A stretch of DNA of 20,815 nt from an uncultured Planctomycetaceae bacterium (GTDB taxonomy: Bacteria > Planctomycetota > Planctomycetia > Planctomycetales > Planctomycetaceae): positions 1 to 20,815 of the forward strand of contig CAIXQV010001171.1 of assembly GCA_903921605.1 (NCBI GenBank). Direction: 5' to 3'. Positions 1 through 11,200 of the stretch are shown in pieces. The translations under genes and the position numbers were made by a program. The notes under the pieces are model-generated. The model was not told where the DNA came from. It was given only the letters and a program-made list of their open reading frames with translations, and searched no databases. Position 1 is the first letter of the stretch, and each line of letters opens with the position of its first letter.

Positions 1-2321
1 ACTCGTCGTCGATCGGCCTGATCGTCAGCGAACGGCGCGAGAACTCGTGGTGGTTCAACCGTTAGAGATTGTTCAGGAGCCACAGCGGCCGTGTTTGCAT
101 CATCAGAGCCTGCTGCTGAGGCCGGAGCCGCCGGCGCGGCTTCTGGTTGAGTCAGCTTGACGTCCCAATCAACGCTCAGTTGAACGGTTCCAGTGGCTTC
201 ATCCTGCAATACCAGAGTCCAGGTGATCCAGCCATTTTCAGGCTGAGCCGCTTTGTCACGCTGTTGAATCGAGTGCCCCGGCGAGACCATGCGGAACCGC
301 ACATCGTTGGCAACGGCTTCCGGCACAGCCACTCGCAAGGTATCAATACCGGCATTCTGAATGTCAAAGGTGATGATTGAATTCTGCTTGACGATCTCGG
401 GCTCGACATGAACCGTCGTTCCCACGGACGCTGCGATCTGAGCAGGCCGCGGTGACGTTCGCACAAACAGGGCGATTGGTCGGCGAGTAAAATTCCAGGA
501 AGCAATGTGTCGCAGCCGTGGCAAAGCCTCCACAGCGGCATCGCGAGAAGGAAATAGCCCGGCGAGTTTCTCATCAACCGTGATCACATCCAGAAACTCC
601 GGTGCGTAAACAGTGACGACGCCGGTTTCTCGCTCCACACCTTCCGGAGCTATTGTTGGAAGTTCCATCTCGGCATTCTCGACCGAAGCATCAAACGCCT
701 GATGCGCCTGAATCGTGACTTCGATTGTTCCCATTCGTTTCTGAGTCAACGACAGAGTAATAAGGCCGCTGCTTTTGTCGACATTGAACTCACTCATGCC
801 GTCAGCGGATACGTTGTCGATCGTCAGCGATTCTGGAACTTTCAGCGACAACTGGAACACGCCTGCACGTTCGACTTCATACTTCAGAATCGATCGCAGA
901 CGCAGTTCATCATCGCGGAACACATACTGCATGTTATGAGCCACCAGAAGGCGTGGTTCGACCGGCTTGATCTGGACGGTGAGAACTCCTGCTGAGCCAC
1001 TGAATTCCCAGGTGTTGGCCGCGATGGGGGCTTCACCGTTTGCCGTCGCACCGCCCGCATCGATTTGTTTGACGCCGGTCTGAGTCTTGATGACGGTGGT
1101 CAGAGAGGGATCCGTCACGATCGTCAGTCGACCGGCTTCGCGAACGACGGCATCCGCATGAATTCCCTGCAGTTTGCCATCAGCCGACTTGCCGATCAGT
1201 TGCAACGTATCGCCTTCGATCGCTCGTTCTGTCTGCAACTCAATCTGGAAACCCTCAGTCGCCGGAACCAACAGCTCGGCCTTGATCATCTGATGACTTT
1301 CGCCGACGGGTTCAGCGTTCCAGGAACGAATACGGCCTGCGGCAGAGACCACGTCAATGATTCGCGCATCCTTTGGAACAAGGATCGAGACATCTCTCAG
1401 TTCACCGCGAAGGATTTCATAATTCAGGAGCGTACGTGACTGCAGCAAGCCTTGTTCAATCCGCACGCTGGTTTCGTTTGTCACGCTGCTCAGCAGGTCC
1501 ATCACAGGCTTTGAACCCGCGCGAGGATTCCAGTGAACTTCAAACTGATTCACTGCGCCGAGGCTGGCTTTGGCGACCGTCTTGCCTTCGACGGTCAGAC
1601 CATCCGTTGGCAGCAGCACCTGAAGCGGCGTAATCTTGATGGTCTGGTCCGGTTCAGGAATCGTGACGACCAGTTCGCTGATGCCTGTTGGTGGGCACTG
1701 GATGGCAAACGAACGATCTTCCGGTGAAGTCAAAACGGTGGCAAGCAATTCCAGTTTGACAGACTTCTGCCCCGCACCTTTCAACAGCAGTTCATAAGTG
1801 CCTTGTCCTGTCCCTTTCAGAAGAACGGTTCCATCATTCGGCTCCACTTTCCCAATCGCCGCCGCGCCGAAGTTGACTGGGAGAGTCGCCCAGCCTTCAG
1901 TCTTCAGCACATTGATTTTTAGCTCAACGTTGATGCGAGCGAGGTCTTTCTCGACAACAGCACTCCATTGAGACGATGTGATCACCGCGTCCTGATTGCC
2001 GGTCGTGACCGGAATCGCATTGATGGCTCGCTTCATCAAATCGAGATACTCGGCATACGGCAGAACAACCGAAGCCTCCTGATTATCGAAGACCTTTTGC
2101 AGTTCTTTGAATGGAACGTAAATCAGCCTGTCCCACTTCTCTGAAACCGACGTCGGCTTTGATTCCTCCGGTGCTGCGACCGGGGCCGTTGAGGAGGGAG
2201 CAGTTGCAGGCGGATCCTGAGGAGGCGTTGTCTCCTGAGCCGCCAGGCTGGAAACACGGACAACGTTGGTCGAGAGCGTGACGACAGCCAGCAACAGGAG
2301 ACAGCGAGCGATCTGACGCAT
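1..2321 (-). CDS. Large secreted protein of unknown function, N-terminal part (runs off left edge)
   Basis: Reading the minus strand from the ATG at 2321-2319 gives an open frame with no stop down to base 1, about 773 codons, so the C-terminus lies outside the window. GAGG sits about 8 bases upstream of the ATG. Residues 1-28 form a signal peptide (MRQIARC, then LLLLAVV, ending near SLAAQE). A Pro/Ala/Thr-rich linker follows (about 30-60), then a long beta-rich body without cysteine-rich or enzymatic motifs that I recognise. Near the last visible residues there is another Pro/Ala-rich stretch (PEAAPAAPASAAG). The composition suggests repeated beta-sandwich domains in an exported structural or adhesion-type protein, but that is inference. 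It is transcribed divergently from the DUF1549/DUF1553 gene across a 471-base gap. I do not recognise the family beyond a resemblance to large planctomycete hypothetical proteins. Confidence 0.88.
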   Translation of the reverse strand, partial: MRQIARCLLLLAVVTLSTNVVRVSSLAAQETTPPQDPPATAPSSTAPVAAPEESKPTSVSEKWDRLIYVPFKELQKVFDNQEASVVLPYAEYLDLMKRAINAIPVTTGNQDAVITSSQWSAVVEKDLARINVELKINVLKTEGWATLPVNFGAAAIGKVEPNDGTVLLKGTGQGTYELLLKGAGQKSVKLELLATVLTSPEDRSFAIQCPPTGISELVVTIPEPDQTIKITPLQVLLPTDGLTVEGKTVAKASLGAVNQFEVHWNPRAGSKPVMDLLSSVTNETSVRIEQGLLQSRTLLNYEILRGELRDVSILVPKDARIIDVVSAAGRIRSWNAEPVGESHQMIKAELLVPATEGFQIELQTERAIEGDTLQLIGKSADGKLQGIHADAVVREAGRLTIVTDPSLTTVIKTQTGVKQIDAGGATANGEAPIAANTWEFSGSAGVLTVQIKPVEPRLLVAHNMQYVFRDDELRLRSILKYEVERAGVFQLSLKVPESLTIDNVSADGMSEFNVDKSSGLITLSLTQKRMGTIEVTIQAHQAFDASVENAEMELPTIAPEGVERETGVVTVYAPEFLDVITVDEKLAGLFPSRDAAVEALPRLRHIASWNFTRRPIALFVRTSPRPAQIAASVGTTVHVEPEIVKQNSIITFDIQNAGIDTLRVAVPEAVANDVRFRMVSPGHSIQQRDKAAQPENGWITWTLVLQDEATGTVQLSVDWDVKLTQPEAAPAAPASAAGSDDANTAAVAPEQSLTVEPPRVLAPFADDQADRRR

Positions 2322-2792
2322 AGAAGAACCTCAGGAACTGCTGGTGAGAGCGGTGGATGTATTCAGGCGGAGCAATTCGGTCGGAACGAAATACTCCGGA
2401 CGGTATCGTGGGCGTAACGGTATCATGAGGCCAATCCGGCGCTCCGTTGAGATGAAGAATAGGCGGATTGCGCGGAATTTACATTTTATCCGGGGCAGAT
2501 TGAGCGTGTTGCAGCCCGGAAACATTCAACTGTAGGTCAGAAATCTCTCAGAAAGAGGCTCGTTCCTGAACCCACAGGTACATCGAGCTGCTATGGCTTT
2601 CCCCGGAATTGCACAGGAGTGGAAAGCATAAACCTGAATCTCTAAGGTCACTTGCTGTCCACGAGAAGCCTCAGTGCGTCTGGCGGAATGGGTTCGAGAG
2701 CCCTGCGGATTTCCTTTCCGCGTTGATTGTGGACTTGTGATCAGTCACAATGCGGCGTCTCAACGATTGGGCGATTTCGTGAGGAGAAGGAA
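2322..2792. other. Divergent intergenic region, 471 bases
   Basis: This gap separates the divergent starts of the left-edge secreted protein (2321, minus) and the DUF1549/DUF1553 gene (2793, plus). It must hold both promoters. The short open frames inside it (for example 2344-2535 plus) lack a convincing ribosome site and a recognisable product. The only structured site I can point to is the palindrome with overlapping promoter-like hexamers at 2723-2751. I see no RNA gene or riboswitch. Confidence 0.6.
2723..2751 (+). promoter_or_regulatory. Candidate sigma70-type promoter overlapped by an operator-like palindrome
   Basis: TTGATT at 2723-2728 and CACAAT at 2746-2751 each match 4 of 6 bases of the -35 and -10 consensus and are spaced by exactly 17 bases. 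The perfect inverted repeat TTGTGA-TCAG-TCACAA (2735-2750) covers the spacer and the -10 element. The half-site resembles CRP/FNR-superfamily half-sites, but the spacer is 4 rather than the 6 of classical CRP. It ends 42 bases before the ATG at 2793. A regulator bound here would block the -10, so repression is more likely than activation. The function is inferred from position and symmetry only. Confidence 0.35.
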
Positions 2793-5279
2793 ATGATGCG
2801 GACAGCAATCTCGGGCTTACTGACCTGTGCATTGTTTGGCGCTGTGCTGACTTCAGATCTTGTCGCGGCCGAGTTTCCCGGATTGGGGCCGAAGGGTGAG
2901 CTGGTTCGAATCGAATTTGAATCGGTCGGGGCGACTTCTCTGGTGGGCCAGAATGCTCGTAAGCAGTTACTTGTGACGGGCGTTTACTCCAGCGGTCAGA
3001 AGCATGATTTCACTCACGACGTGACGTATTCCGTAGACGCTGGAAATGTCTTGAGAGTCGATAAAGACGGTCTCGTCATTCCGCTGGCCGATGGTTCCGC
3101 AACGATCACAGCAACAGAGTCATCTGGAAAATCCGCAACGATTGCCATAACAGCTTCTCGCGGCGCAGAAGAACTGCCGGTCAACTTTGAAAACGAGATC
3201 GTGCCAATCTTTACGAAGTTGGGATGCAATGCGGGTGGCTGTCACGGCAAGGCCGATGGGCAAAATGGTTTCAAGCTTTCTCTGCTGGGGTTTTATCCAG
3301 AGGAAGATTACGAATACCTGGTTCACGAAGATCGTGGTCGGCGAGTTTTCCCGGCCGATCCGGATTACAGCCTGCTGTTGCAGAAGCCTGCTAACGTCCT
3401 GCCGCATGGCGGTGGGCAACGCATGTCGCCGGGATCGTACGAATGGGAGTTGATCAGTCGCTGGATTCGCCAGGGAATGCCGTACGGAGCAGAAACGGAT
3501 CCAGTGCTGGAACGGATCGAAGCTGTGCCCGCGGTTCGTGAAATGAACGTGCGAACTCGGCAACAATTGTCCGTGATCGCTCATTACAGCGATGGATCAA
3601 TTCGCGATGTGACTCGACTGGCTTCCTACGACGCCAATTATCCGGAAATGGCGGTCTCGACATCATTGGGGCGAATCACCGTTGAAGATGTGCCCGGTGA
3701 AGTCGCCATGATGGTCAGGTTTCAGGGACAGGTCGGCGTCTTTCGAGCCATCATTCCTCAGGGACTGCCGATTCCTGCGACACCGCCCGAAAAGACGTTT
3801 ATCGATACATTGGTTTTTGCGAAGCAGCGACAGTTGGGAATTCCACCTTCACCGCTTTGTGACGATGCAACGTTTATCCGTCGAGTCTCCATCGACGTCG
3901 CCGGACGTTTGCCGACAGTCTCCGAAGTGGAGCAATTCATCGCCGATCCAGATGCTGGAAAGCGAGACCGGTTGGTGGATCGGCTGGTAGATAGTCCTGG
4001 CTACGCGGACTACTTTTCCAATAAGTGGGCCACCGTGTTGCGCAATAAACGCCGCAACGCGACCGACGTGCCCTACACCTATAAGTTCCATGGCTGGATC
4101 CGTCGAGCGCTGCGTGAAAACATGCCGTACGACCAATTAGTCCGTGGAGTGTTGACAGCGACTGGTGATCCGGAAACGCATCCTCCCGTGGCATGGTATC
4201 GAGAAGTCAGCACTTCTACTCAGCAGATGGAAGATGTGGCTCAGTTGTTTCTTGGTATGCGAATGGCATGTGCCAAGTGTCATCATCATCCGTTCGAACG
4301 CTGGAGCCAGCAGGACTATTACGGATTCGAAGCCTTCTTTTCACAGGTGGGCCTGAAGAACAGCAAGTTCAATCCGAATGTTAATCAGCCGGATATGGTT
4401 TATCTGAAGACCAACGCTCCGGTGTCAAAGAATCCTCGTTCCCAGCTTGATGTGAAACCGATGGGACTCGGTGGTCCGGAGCTGGATATTTCTCCCTACG
4501 AAGATGCTCGACAGTATCTGGTTGACTGGATGGCGGCTCCGGAGAACCCATTCTTCGCAAAAGCCCTTGTGAATCGTTACTGGAAGCATTTCTTTGGGCG
4601 AGGCATCGTGGATCCGGAAGACGATCTGCGTGTGACAAATCCTCCTTCAAATCCCGAACTGCTGAATGCCCTGGCGAAGCATTTCCTGGATCATCGCTTT
4701 GACCTGAAGGATCTCGTTCGCACGATCTGCAAATCGAGTGTGTATCAACTTAGTTCTGAACCGACCGACTTCAATCGTAACGATCAGCAGAATTTCTCCA
4801 GCTTCTATCCTCGACGATTGACGGCCGAAGTTCTTTACGATGCCGTCAATTCTGTCGCGGAAACCCCTTCGAACTTCGGCACAATTCCTCAGGGAACGAC
4901 GGCCGTTCAGCTTCCGGATAATGGTTTCAACAACTACTTTCTGGAAGTCTTTGGCAAGCCGGAAGCGGAAAGTGCCTGCGAGTGTGAGCGATCGGCCGAG
5001 GCGAACTTGTCTCAATCTTTGCACCTTCTGAATTCAGGCGATGTTCAGGGGCGTCTGCAGAATGGACAGGGGCGGGCGGCAAAGTTCACTCGTGAAATGG
5101 AACGGCCCGATGCCGCAAAAGTTCGCGAACTGTACGTGGCGGCGTTTGCTCGCGAGCCGCGTCCGGAAGAATCCGAGTTTATCCTTTCACGTGTGGCTGA
5201 CTATCAGAACAAGCAACAAGCATGGGAAGATGTGATCTGGGCAATTTTGAATGCTCGCGAGTTCCAGTTTGTAAAATGA
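2793..5279 (+). CDS. Secreted DUF1549/DUF1553 protein with Ig-like domain and heme-type Cys-His motifs
   Basis: I place the start at ATG 2793, behind GAGGAGAAGG (2781-2790). The frame is open back to 2727, but the extra 22 residues precede a good Shine-Dalgarno and are not signal-like. The 828-residue product has a signal peptide (1-27, ending VAA-EF) and a bacterial Ig-like (Big_2 type) domain at about 30-125. Next is a planctomycete cytochrome-type segment with C145-N-A-G-G-C150-H151, then a second beta domain (about 245-320). DUF1549 runs from about 335 to 545 and contains a canonical CXXCH, C493-A-K-C496-H497. DUF1553 runs from about 570 to the end (ALVNRYW, HFFGRGIV). These families are abundant in planctomycetes and are usually paired with a DUF1501 gene; their biochemical role is not established. 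Here the partner is a giant TPR protein that overlaps the stop codon. It is probably exported to the periplasm. Confidence 0.92.
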   Translation: MMRTAISGLLTCALFGAVLTSDLVAAEFPGLGPKGELVRIEFESVGATSLVGQNARKQLLVTGVYSSGQKHDFTHDVTYSVDAGNVLRVDKDGLVIPLADGSATITATESSGKSATIAITASRGAEELPVNFENEIVPIFTKLGCNAGGCHGKADGQNGFKLSLLGFYPEEDYEYLVHEDRGRRVFPADPDYSLLLQKPANVLPHGGGQRMSPGSYEWELISRWIRQGMPYGAETDPVLERIEAVPAVREMNVRTRQQLSVIAHYSDGSIRDVTRLASYDANYPEMAVSTSLGRITVEDVPGEVAMMVRFQGQVGVFRAIIPQGLPIPATPPEKTFIDTLVFAKQRQLGIPPSPLCDDATFIRRVSIDVAGRLPTVSEVEQFIADPDAGKRDRLVDRLVDSPGYADYFSNKWATVLRNKRRNATDVPYTYKFHGWIRRALRENMPYDQLVRGVLTATGDPETHPPVAWYREVSTSTQQMEDVAQLFLGMRMACAKCHHHPFERWSQQDYYGFEAFFSQVGLKNSKFNPNVNQPDMVYLKTNAPVSKNPRSQLDVKPMGLGGPELDISPYEDARQYLVDWMAAPENPFFAKALVNRYWKHFFGRGIVDPEDDLRVTNPPSNPELLNALAKHFLDHRFDLKDLVRTICKSSVYQLSSEPTDFNRNDQQNFSSFYPRRLTAEVLYDAVNSVAETPSNFGTIPQGTTAVQLPDNGFNNYFLEVFGKPEAESACECERSAEANLSQSLHLLNSGDVQGRLQNGQGRAAKFTREMERPDAAKVRELYVAAFAREPRPEESEFILSRVADYQNKQQAWEDVIWAILNAREFQFVK

Positions 5280-8200
5280 TTCTTCACCAATTGCTTCACT
5301 TTCAACGATGCGCAGAAGTATGTCGACTCCGGCTGTGCGTGCTCATCTGCTTGATCACGATGGCGTTGATGCCGGTCAGTCATGTCGTTCGAGCCGACGA
5401 AGTTGACGAAGCAGACGCCAAGGTAGCGGCCGAAAGATTTCTCACGGTCCTCGTGAAGAATCCTCGCTTCGGAACGGCGTTTGATCGCGTCTACGGATTT
5501 TGCATCGACCGTGGATCCATCGCGACTCTGAAAGAATCGCTGCGGGCGGCTGGAAACCTGCCCGATGAGTTTGCGCCGCCAGAGGGAACGATCACAAGCG
5601 ACATGGTGACTCTGGAGTTGCCGGCGACGGTTGATGCCGGCGCCGCTTGTCTTTTATTTGGCATGATCGAGCTGCGGCACTCAGAAGCGGACGCGGCCAG
5701 CAGAGTTCTCCAGCAGGCTGCAGAATTGCGTCCAAAAGATCCGGTGGCTCATTGGTATCTCGCCAAATCGCTGGCCATGGGGCAGAAGTTTGATGAAGCG
5801 GCCGCCTCTCTGGAGCAGGCGATTTCGTCTCGACCTGCAAAAATCGATCTGCTGGAAATTTACAAGGAACTGGCACGAACTCATCAGCGAGCACAGAAGG
5901 CTGAGGCTGCGTTGGCGGTGTGGGAACGGCTGGAGCAGGCATTCCCCGGCGACCTGCGGGTGAAGGAACAAATTGCCGCAACGCTGACCGAAGATGGACG
6001 ATGGGAAGAGGCCTTGGTTCGCTATCAGACGTTAGCAAAGGAAACCAGAAACGCAGATCAGCGAGTGCAGTCGAGTCTTGCCGCGAGCGATGTTCTGATT
6101 CAACTTGGCCGATCACAGGAAGCGATTGCAGTCCTGGAAACTCAGTTGAGCGATCTCGATCCAGACAGTTGGTTGTACAAAGAAATTCGTCGTCGCATTG
6201 AAGGCACTTTTCGCGGTCGCAACGATCTTCCGGGGCTTGTCACCTATTATGAACAATGGCTGGGGGCACACGCGGAAGACGTCGACGCGATGGCTCGATT
6301 GGCACGGACGTTGTCCCTGCAGAATCAAACGGCCGTGGCGTCAGAATGGTATCGCAAAGCCATTGCACTCGCGCCGTCGAATGAATCGCTGCGAGAATCT
6401 CTGATTGAACAGTTGGTGCGAGAAGACAATGTTTCGGATGCGATCGCGCAGTACGAAGAGCTGTCGAAGTTTGATTCGGGAAACCTCGATCATCTGGAAG
6501 ACTGGGGACAGCTGATTCTTTCTCAGAAGGACGTACCGCAGGACGAACGACAGAAGAAAGCGGCGGTCGTCTGGAATCGGATGCTGGAAAATCGAGCGGA
6601 GGATTCTGTCACGCTGGCTCGCCTGGCCGGACTCTTCCGTCGAGCAGACGTTCGCGAACGAGCGATAGAGCTGTATCGCCAGGCGATCGATAAGTCTCCG
6701 AATGAACCACAGTATCGCGAGTATCTTGGTGAGTATCTGCATCAATTGCAGCAAACGAATGAAGCCGTCGCGGAGTGGAAACAAATCGCAGAAGGTGATC
6801 GTCGTTCGAAAGCCAATCTGATTCGCTTGGCGGAAGTGCTGAATCGCTTTGGCCAAAGTGAATCAGCTCTCGCGGCAATGCGAGAAGCTTGCGAGATGTC
6901 TCCCGAACCGACAGAACGTCTGCAGTTTGCCGAAATGCTGCGCAACCGGCGAGCGGCAGGGCGTGAGCCCTCCGATCTGAATCCTGGCTCCACGACCGTC
7001 GGGACCGACAGAGAAACTGCAAACACGGAGGGCTCACACCCTCCGCTCGCCGAGGACGAAATCCTGGCCGAAGCTTTGCAGCAATTGGATCTGGCTGAGC
7101 AATCAACCGAAGCGGCAGATGAGCGGCAGCAGATCCTTCAGGAACGAATTAAGTGTTTGCAGGTGGCAGGACAATTAGACTCGCAGATTCAAAAAATTTC
7201 TGCAGAGCTAGTGGCAGGCACGAACGTTACCTCAAATCGCTGGAGAATTCTGGCAACTTATCAGGACGCCGCGGAGAAGCTCAACGAAGCCACCACGTCA
7301 GCTGCAAACGTTGTCGAACTGGAACCGGATTCGATCCCCGGCTGGACAATTCTGGCAGATCTCTATGAACGCACGGGGCGACTTGGAGATGCCGCCGATG
7401 CGATGAAGAAACTGGCTTCGCTGGATCGGCGAGGAATCTCCGAATACCTTCGCAAGACCGCGCGGCTTCAGGTGCGACTGGGACAGTTCGAAGATGCATT
7501 AGCAACGGGCCGCGAAGTCATCAAAGCGACGCCTGGCAATCCCGAGGCCTACCAGTTCTTTGCGGATCTTGCGTTTGAAGTCGGGCAACCGAAAGAGGCG
7601 GTTGAGTCATTGCGGCGTGCTGTGCGAGTCAACCCGGGCGACGAAGCATCGCTGCGTGCATTGGCGAAGACCCTGGCCGATGAGTTTCAAACACCCGAAG
7701 CCATTGAACTCTACTGGCGAGCATTCGAGAAAGCCGCCGATCTCGACAGCCAGACGCAGATTGTGGTCGCCCTGAGCAATCTTTACCTCCGCAGCAATCA
7801 GTTTTCCAAACTGGTTGAACGCCTCGAACTCCGCAGCCGAGAACTCAATCTTCCCACCGAGATGACTCGCTGCATCGCCACGGCGTATCGTGAAGCGGGA
7901 GACTTTCGTAAGGCGAGAGAGACGCTGGGTTCTCTGGTCGTCGGCGATGTCGCTGATGTCGAACTTCTTCGACGTCTGGTCAGTCTTTCGCTGGAGGAAC
8001 AATCTATTGCAGAAGCGATTGCCTACCAACGGGAAATTGTCGGCAGAACGGCTGCGTCTGCAGATGTGGCCGCGTTAATAGAATTGCAAAAGAAAGCAGG
8101 GCTGCTGGTTGAAGTGGCTGACGACAATGCAGCCACAGCCAATGTTTCCGCCAGCATTCAGTCGATGCGAGAATCACTTGAAGGCCCCGTCTCGTTGCGC

Positions 8201-11200
8201 GAGACTACACGGATTTCTGACAGCTACCAAGAATATCTCGCAATGTTTCCTGACGACTGGGCGGTGCTAACCACAGTGGGGAGCTTGCTGGCGGATTCAG
8301 ACCGGTTGGAAGACGCCGTAAAGGTGACAAGCCGAGTCCTTCGGTCGGGCAACTTGCCGAACTCAACGGGAACGCTCGTGACTTTGCCTACTCTGTATCC
8401 TCGTTCCAGTGAGATCAGGAAGCATTCCGATCTACTCGCAAACCTGTATCAGGTGGCACCCGCCTCATTCCTGGATGCATACTGCCGTTGCTGTGACGTT
8501 CTTTTTCTGCAGTCTCCGGATGTCGATCAGGATTTGCTTACTGAACTATTTTCCGCCGAGGCGATCAATCGAATGGGTTGTATCCCAATTCTGTTTGTTG
8601 CTGATCATCTTCAAAAGGATTCACTTTGGACCGGGCCTTTCCTTGCAGAGCTTAACGCCGTCGGTCATTCGAAGAAGATTTCCCGAGCGAACCAACTGCT
8701 GATTCAGCTTCTGGAAGTCGACACCAGGATGCGACTCAAGCTCAGCAGCGATGATCAGTTCTCCGAATTTCGGCGTACATTTGCAGCAGAACTGAAAGGT
8801 CTGCTGCTGGACTCGCCCATGTTCTTTTTCGAGCATGGAGCCGTTTCGAGAATCTCGGCCGTTTACGCTGCAGACGCTATGGGCCGTGAACTTCTTCTCG
8901 CCAATTTGCGAGAGTCATTGCCTGACCTGAAGACCGTTGAGACAGATGCTGTCGTGGCGGCATTTGGATTGTTGCAGCGCGATTATCCGTTGGCATTTGC
9001 GGCGGCTGATCATTCCCATGGCTCTGTGGCCGATCAGGAATCGGCGGTATTTTTCGACTGGTTGGATCGAGCATTGAAGATTCTTCCGCAACACTTGTCC
9101 GCCTCTGCAATCCTGGTTGCTACCACAGATCCCGAATTCCTGCTTGCACAGGCAGAAATGGTTTGCCGGTACAGTCGTCTTCCGGAAAACAGCCTTGAGT
9201 CGATTGATGATCCGCGAGTCGTCGGAAGAACATGGCGTGCTCGTTTGTTCCCAGTTTCTCGGAACGAACTTGAACTGTCGCCATTTATTCTGTCTCACAC
9301 GAAAGGAAATGAAGAAGCCTTTTCGTCATGGGTGAGTAAAAATCTAAAGGATGCTCAGCCGCTCTATCGGGCCCGACTTCATTTGCTGCTCGCAGAACTG
9401 GATGACTCATTGAGCGGAACCATGCATCTCGTCCTTGCGGCAACGGAAATGCCAGATGTCCAGGGGTTGCGATTTGATGTGGCGACGGAAGCAGCACGAT
9501 TTGGCATGTTCGATGAAGCTCTGCAATTGCTGGAAACAATCACGTTGATTGATCCTGCTTCCCAAATTATCATCGAACTCAAGGCTCTCGAGTGGGGTCT
9601 GGCAGCAGGTAAAACGGAGAGAAGTGTAGCCGCTGCGGAACGATTGTTTGGCTTACCTCTTTCGACGGACCAGCAGCAACAGCTGGTTTCGCGTTTGTCA
9701 CAATTGAAGATGCCAGAAAAGCTTGCGGCTTTGAACTCTCGCCTTGGACGCGGCTCGGAAACCCGTCAGTCAGTTCTGGCTCGGCAACTGCAGACTTACA
9801 CAGCTCAGGGGAACAATGAACTGGCTGGGGAAGTGGCGTGGGAATTGTTGAAATTGGCTTCGGGCGGAACGCTGTTCTCTGGTCAGAGGCCGAATGATGA
9901 TCGCGATGACGGCGGGGAGAGATTGCAGGCGATCAAGGCTCTGGGGAAACTCGGACGACTGCAGCCGCTGATTGATCGTTACGAAGCCATGCTGGAAGCC
10001 TCGCCGGAATCTTTGGATCTGCTGGAGATTCTCTGTGAGTTTCATGAAGCCGCTGAACAGTTTCCGCAGTTATCCGAGAAGCGAGATCGCATTGCGTTGC
10101 TGTCGCAGAAAGCTCCGCCCAGCCTGAAAGCAAAAGCTGTGGCTTTAGAAAACAGCGGCGATGTCAGTGGTGCGTGTAATATCTATCTGCAGATCCTGAA
10201 GGACGATCCACAGGCCTTTGCCGAAGAAATGGAAACCTACGTCCAGGCGTTTGAACGAGGCAAACGGCATGCGGATTTTCTGTCGGCGGTTCTTGGCGGC
10301 GACGAACAATACTGGACTGAGCATGCCGGTCTGATTGTCAATATGATCGCAGACTTGGCTCGAGCGAAGACAAATGACGCGGTCGTGCAGAAGTCGATCG
10401 AAGCCATGCTGGCCAACGAGGAAACTCGGCGATTTGCTATCGGCGGTTTTCTGGCTCGCAAGGAAGTGATCGCCGAAGAAAATTTGCTGTCGGCTATTCA
10501 AAGCGAACTGACGTCGGAGGAAGCCTTCAGTGATATCAGCAGGATCAATCAGTCATTCCTGATTCTGCAGGCCGTCAAAAACGAATCCAGCTTAAAGGCG
10601 CTGCATGAATTTCTGCTAGCCCGGAGAGCTTCAGGGCGTCAGCCCTCCGAGCCATCTCTGGAACTGCCGCTGCTCTACATCGCTGCGAGATTGGACCTGC
10701 GTGAACAGGTAGAACAGCAGGTCGCCACAATCACCAGTGGCAATGTCGAAGCCGAATTGCTTCAACCCGCGGAGATTCTGACGGTCAACACACGCCTGAA
10801 GGAGCTGAGCAAAGACTGGGATCGCGTCAGAACTCAGTTGCTGGAGTATCTGGTCTCGTTGAAGATTGAAGATGCGGAAACTGCGGACACCGTTCTGGAT
10901 GAGTTGGGAGCTGCCTGGGAATCGCTCGGCGAACTTCAAAAAGCTCGCGGAATCCTGAACGAGCGAGTTCAAAGAATGCTGGTCAACACTGGCGCGGCGA
11001 CCGGCAATGCTTCGGAGTCAATTCGCCAGTTGTTACAGGCCGGCGAAAAAATCCAGCATTCCGGATTTCCGATCGAGGGTGCTCGTTTGTTGCTGAACGT
11101 TACGCCTCACGATATCGATGAATTCACGGATGATCTCGACGACGACAGAGCGATCGCGTTTAAGTCTCGTTTCAATGCGTCTCAACGTTGGGCTCGACAG

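Noticed and set aside
176..577. Minus-strand open frame of 133 codons
   Set aside because: It is out of frame inside the long partial gene at 1-2321, which is open for its full visible length with a signal peptide and ribosome site.
2344..2535. Short plus-strand frame in the divergent intergenic region
   Set aside because: Arg-rich, no recognisable domain, no good ribosome site, and overlapped by another short frame on the other strand.
6946..7052. Frameshift or pseudogene in the TPR gene caused by the repeat
   Set aside because: The frame continues unbroken through both repeat arms and the TPR pattern resumes on the far side.
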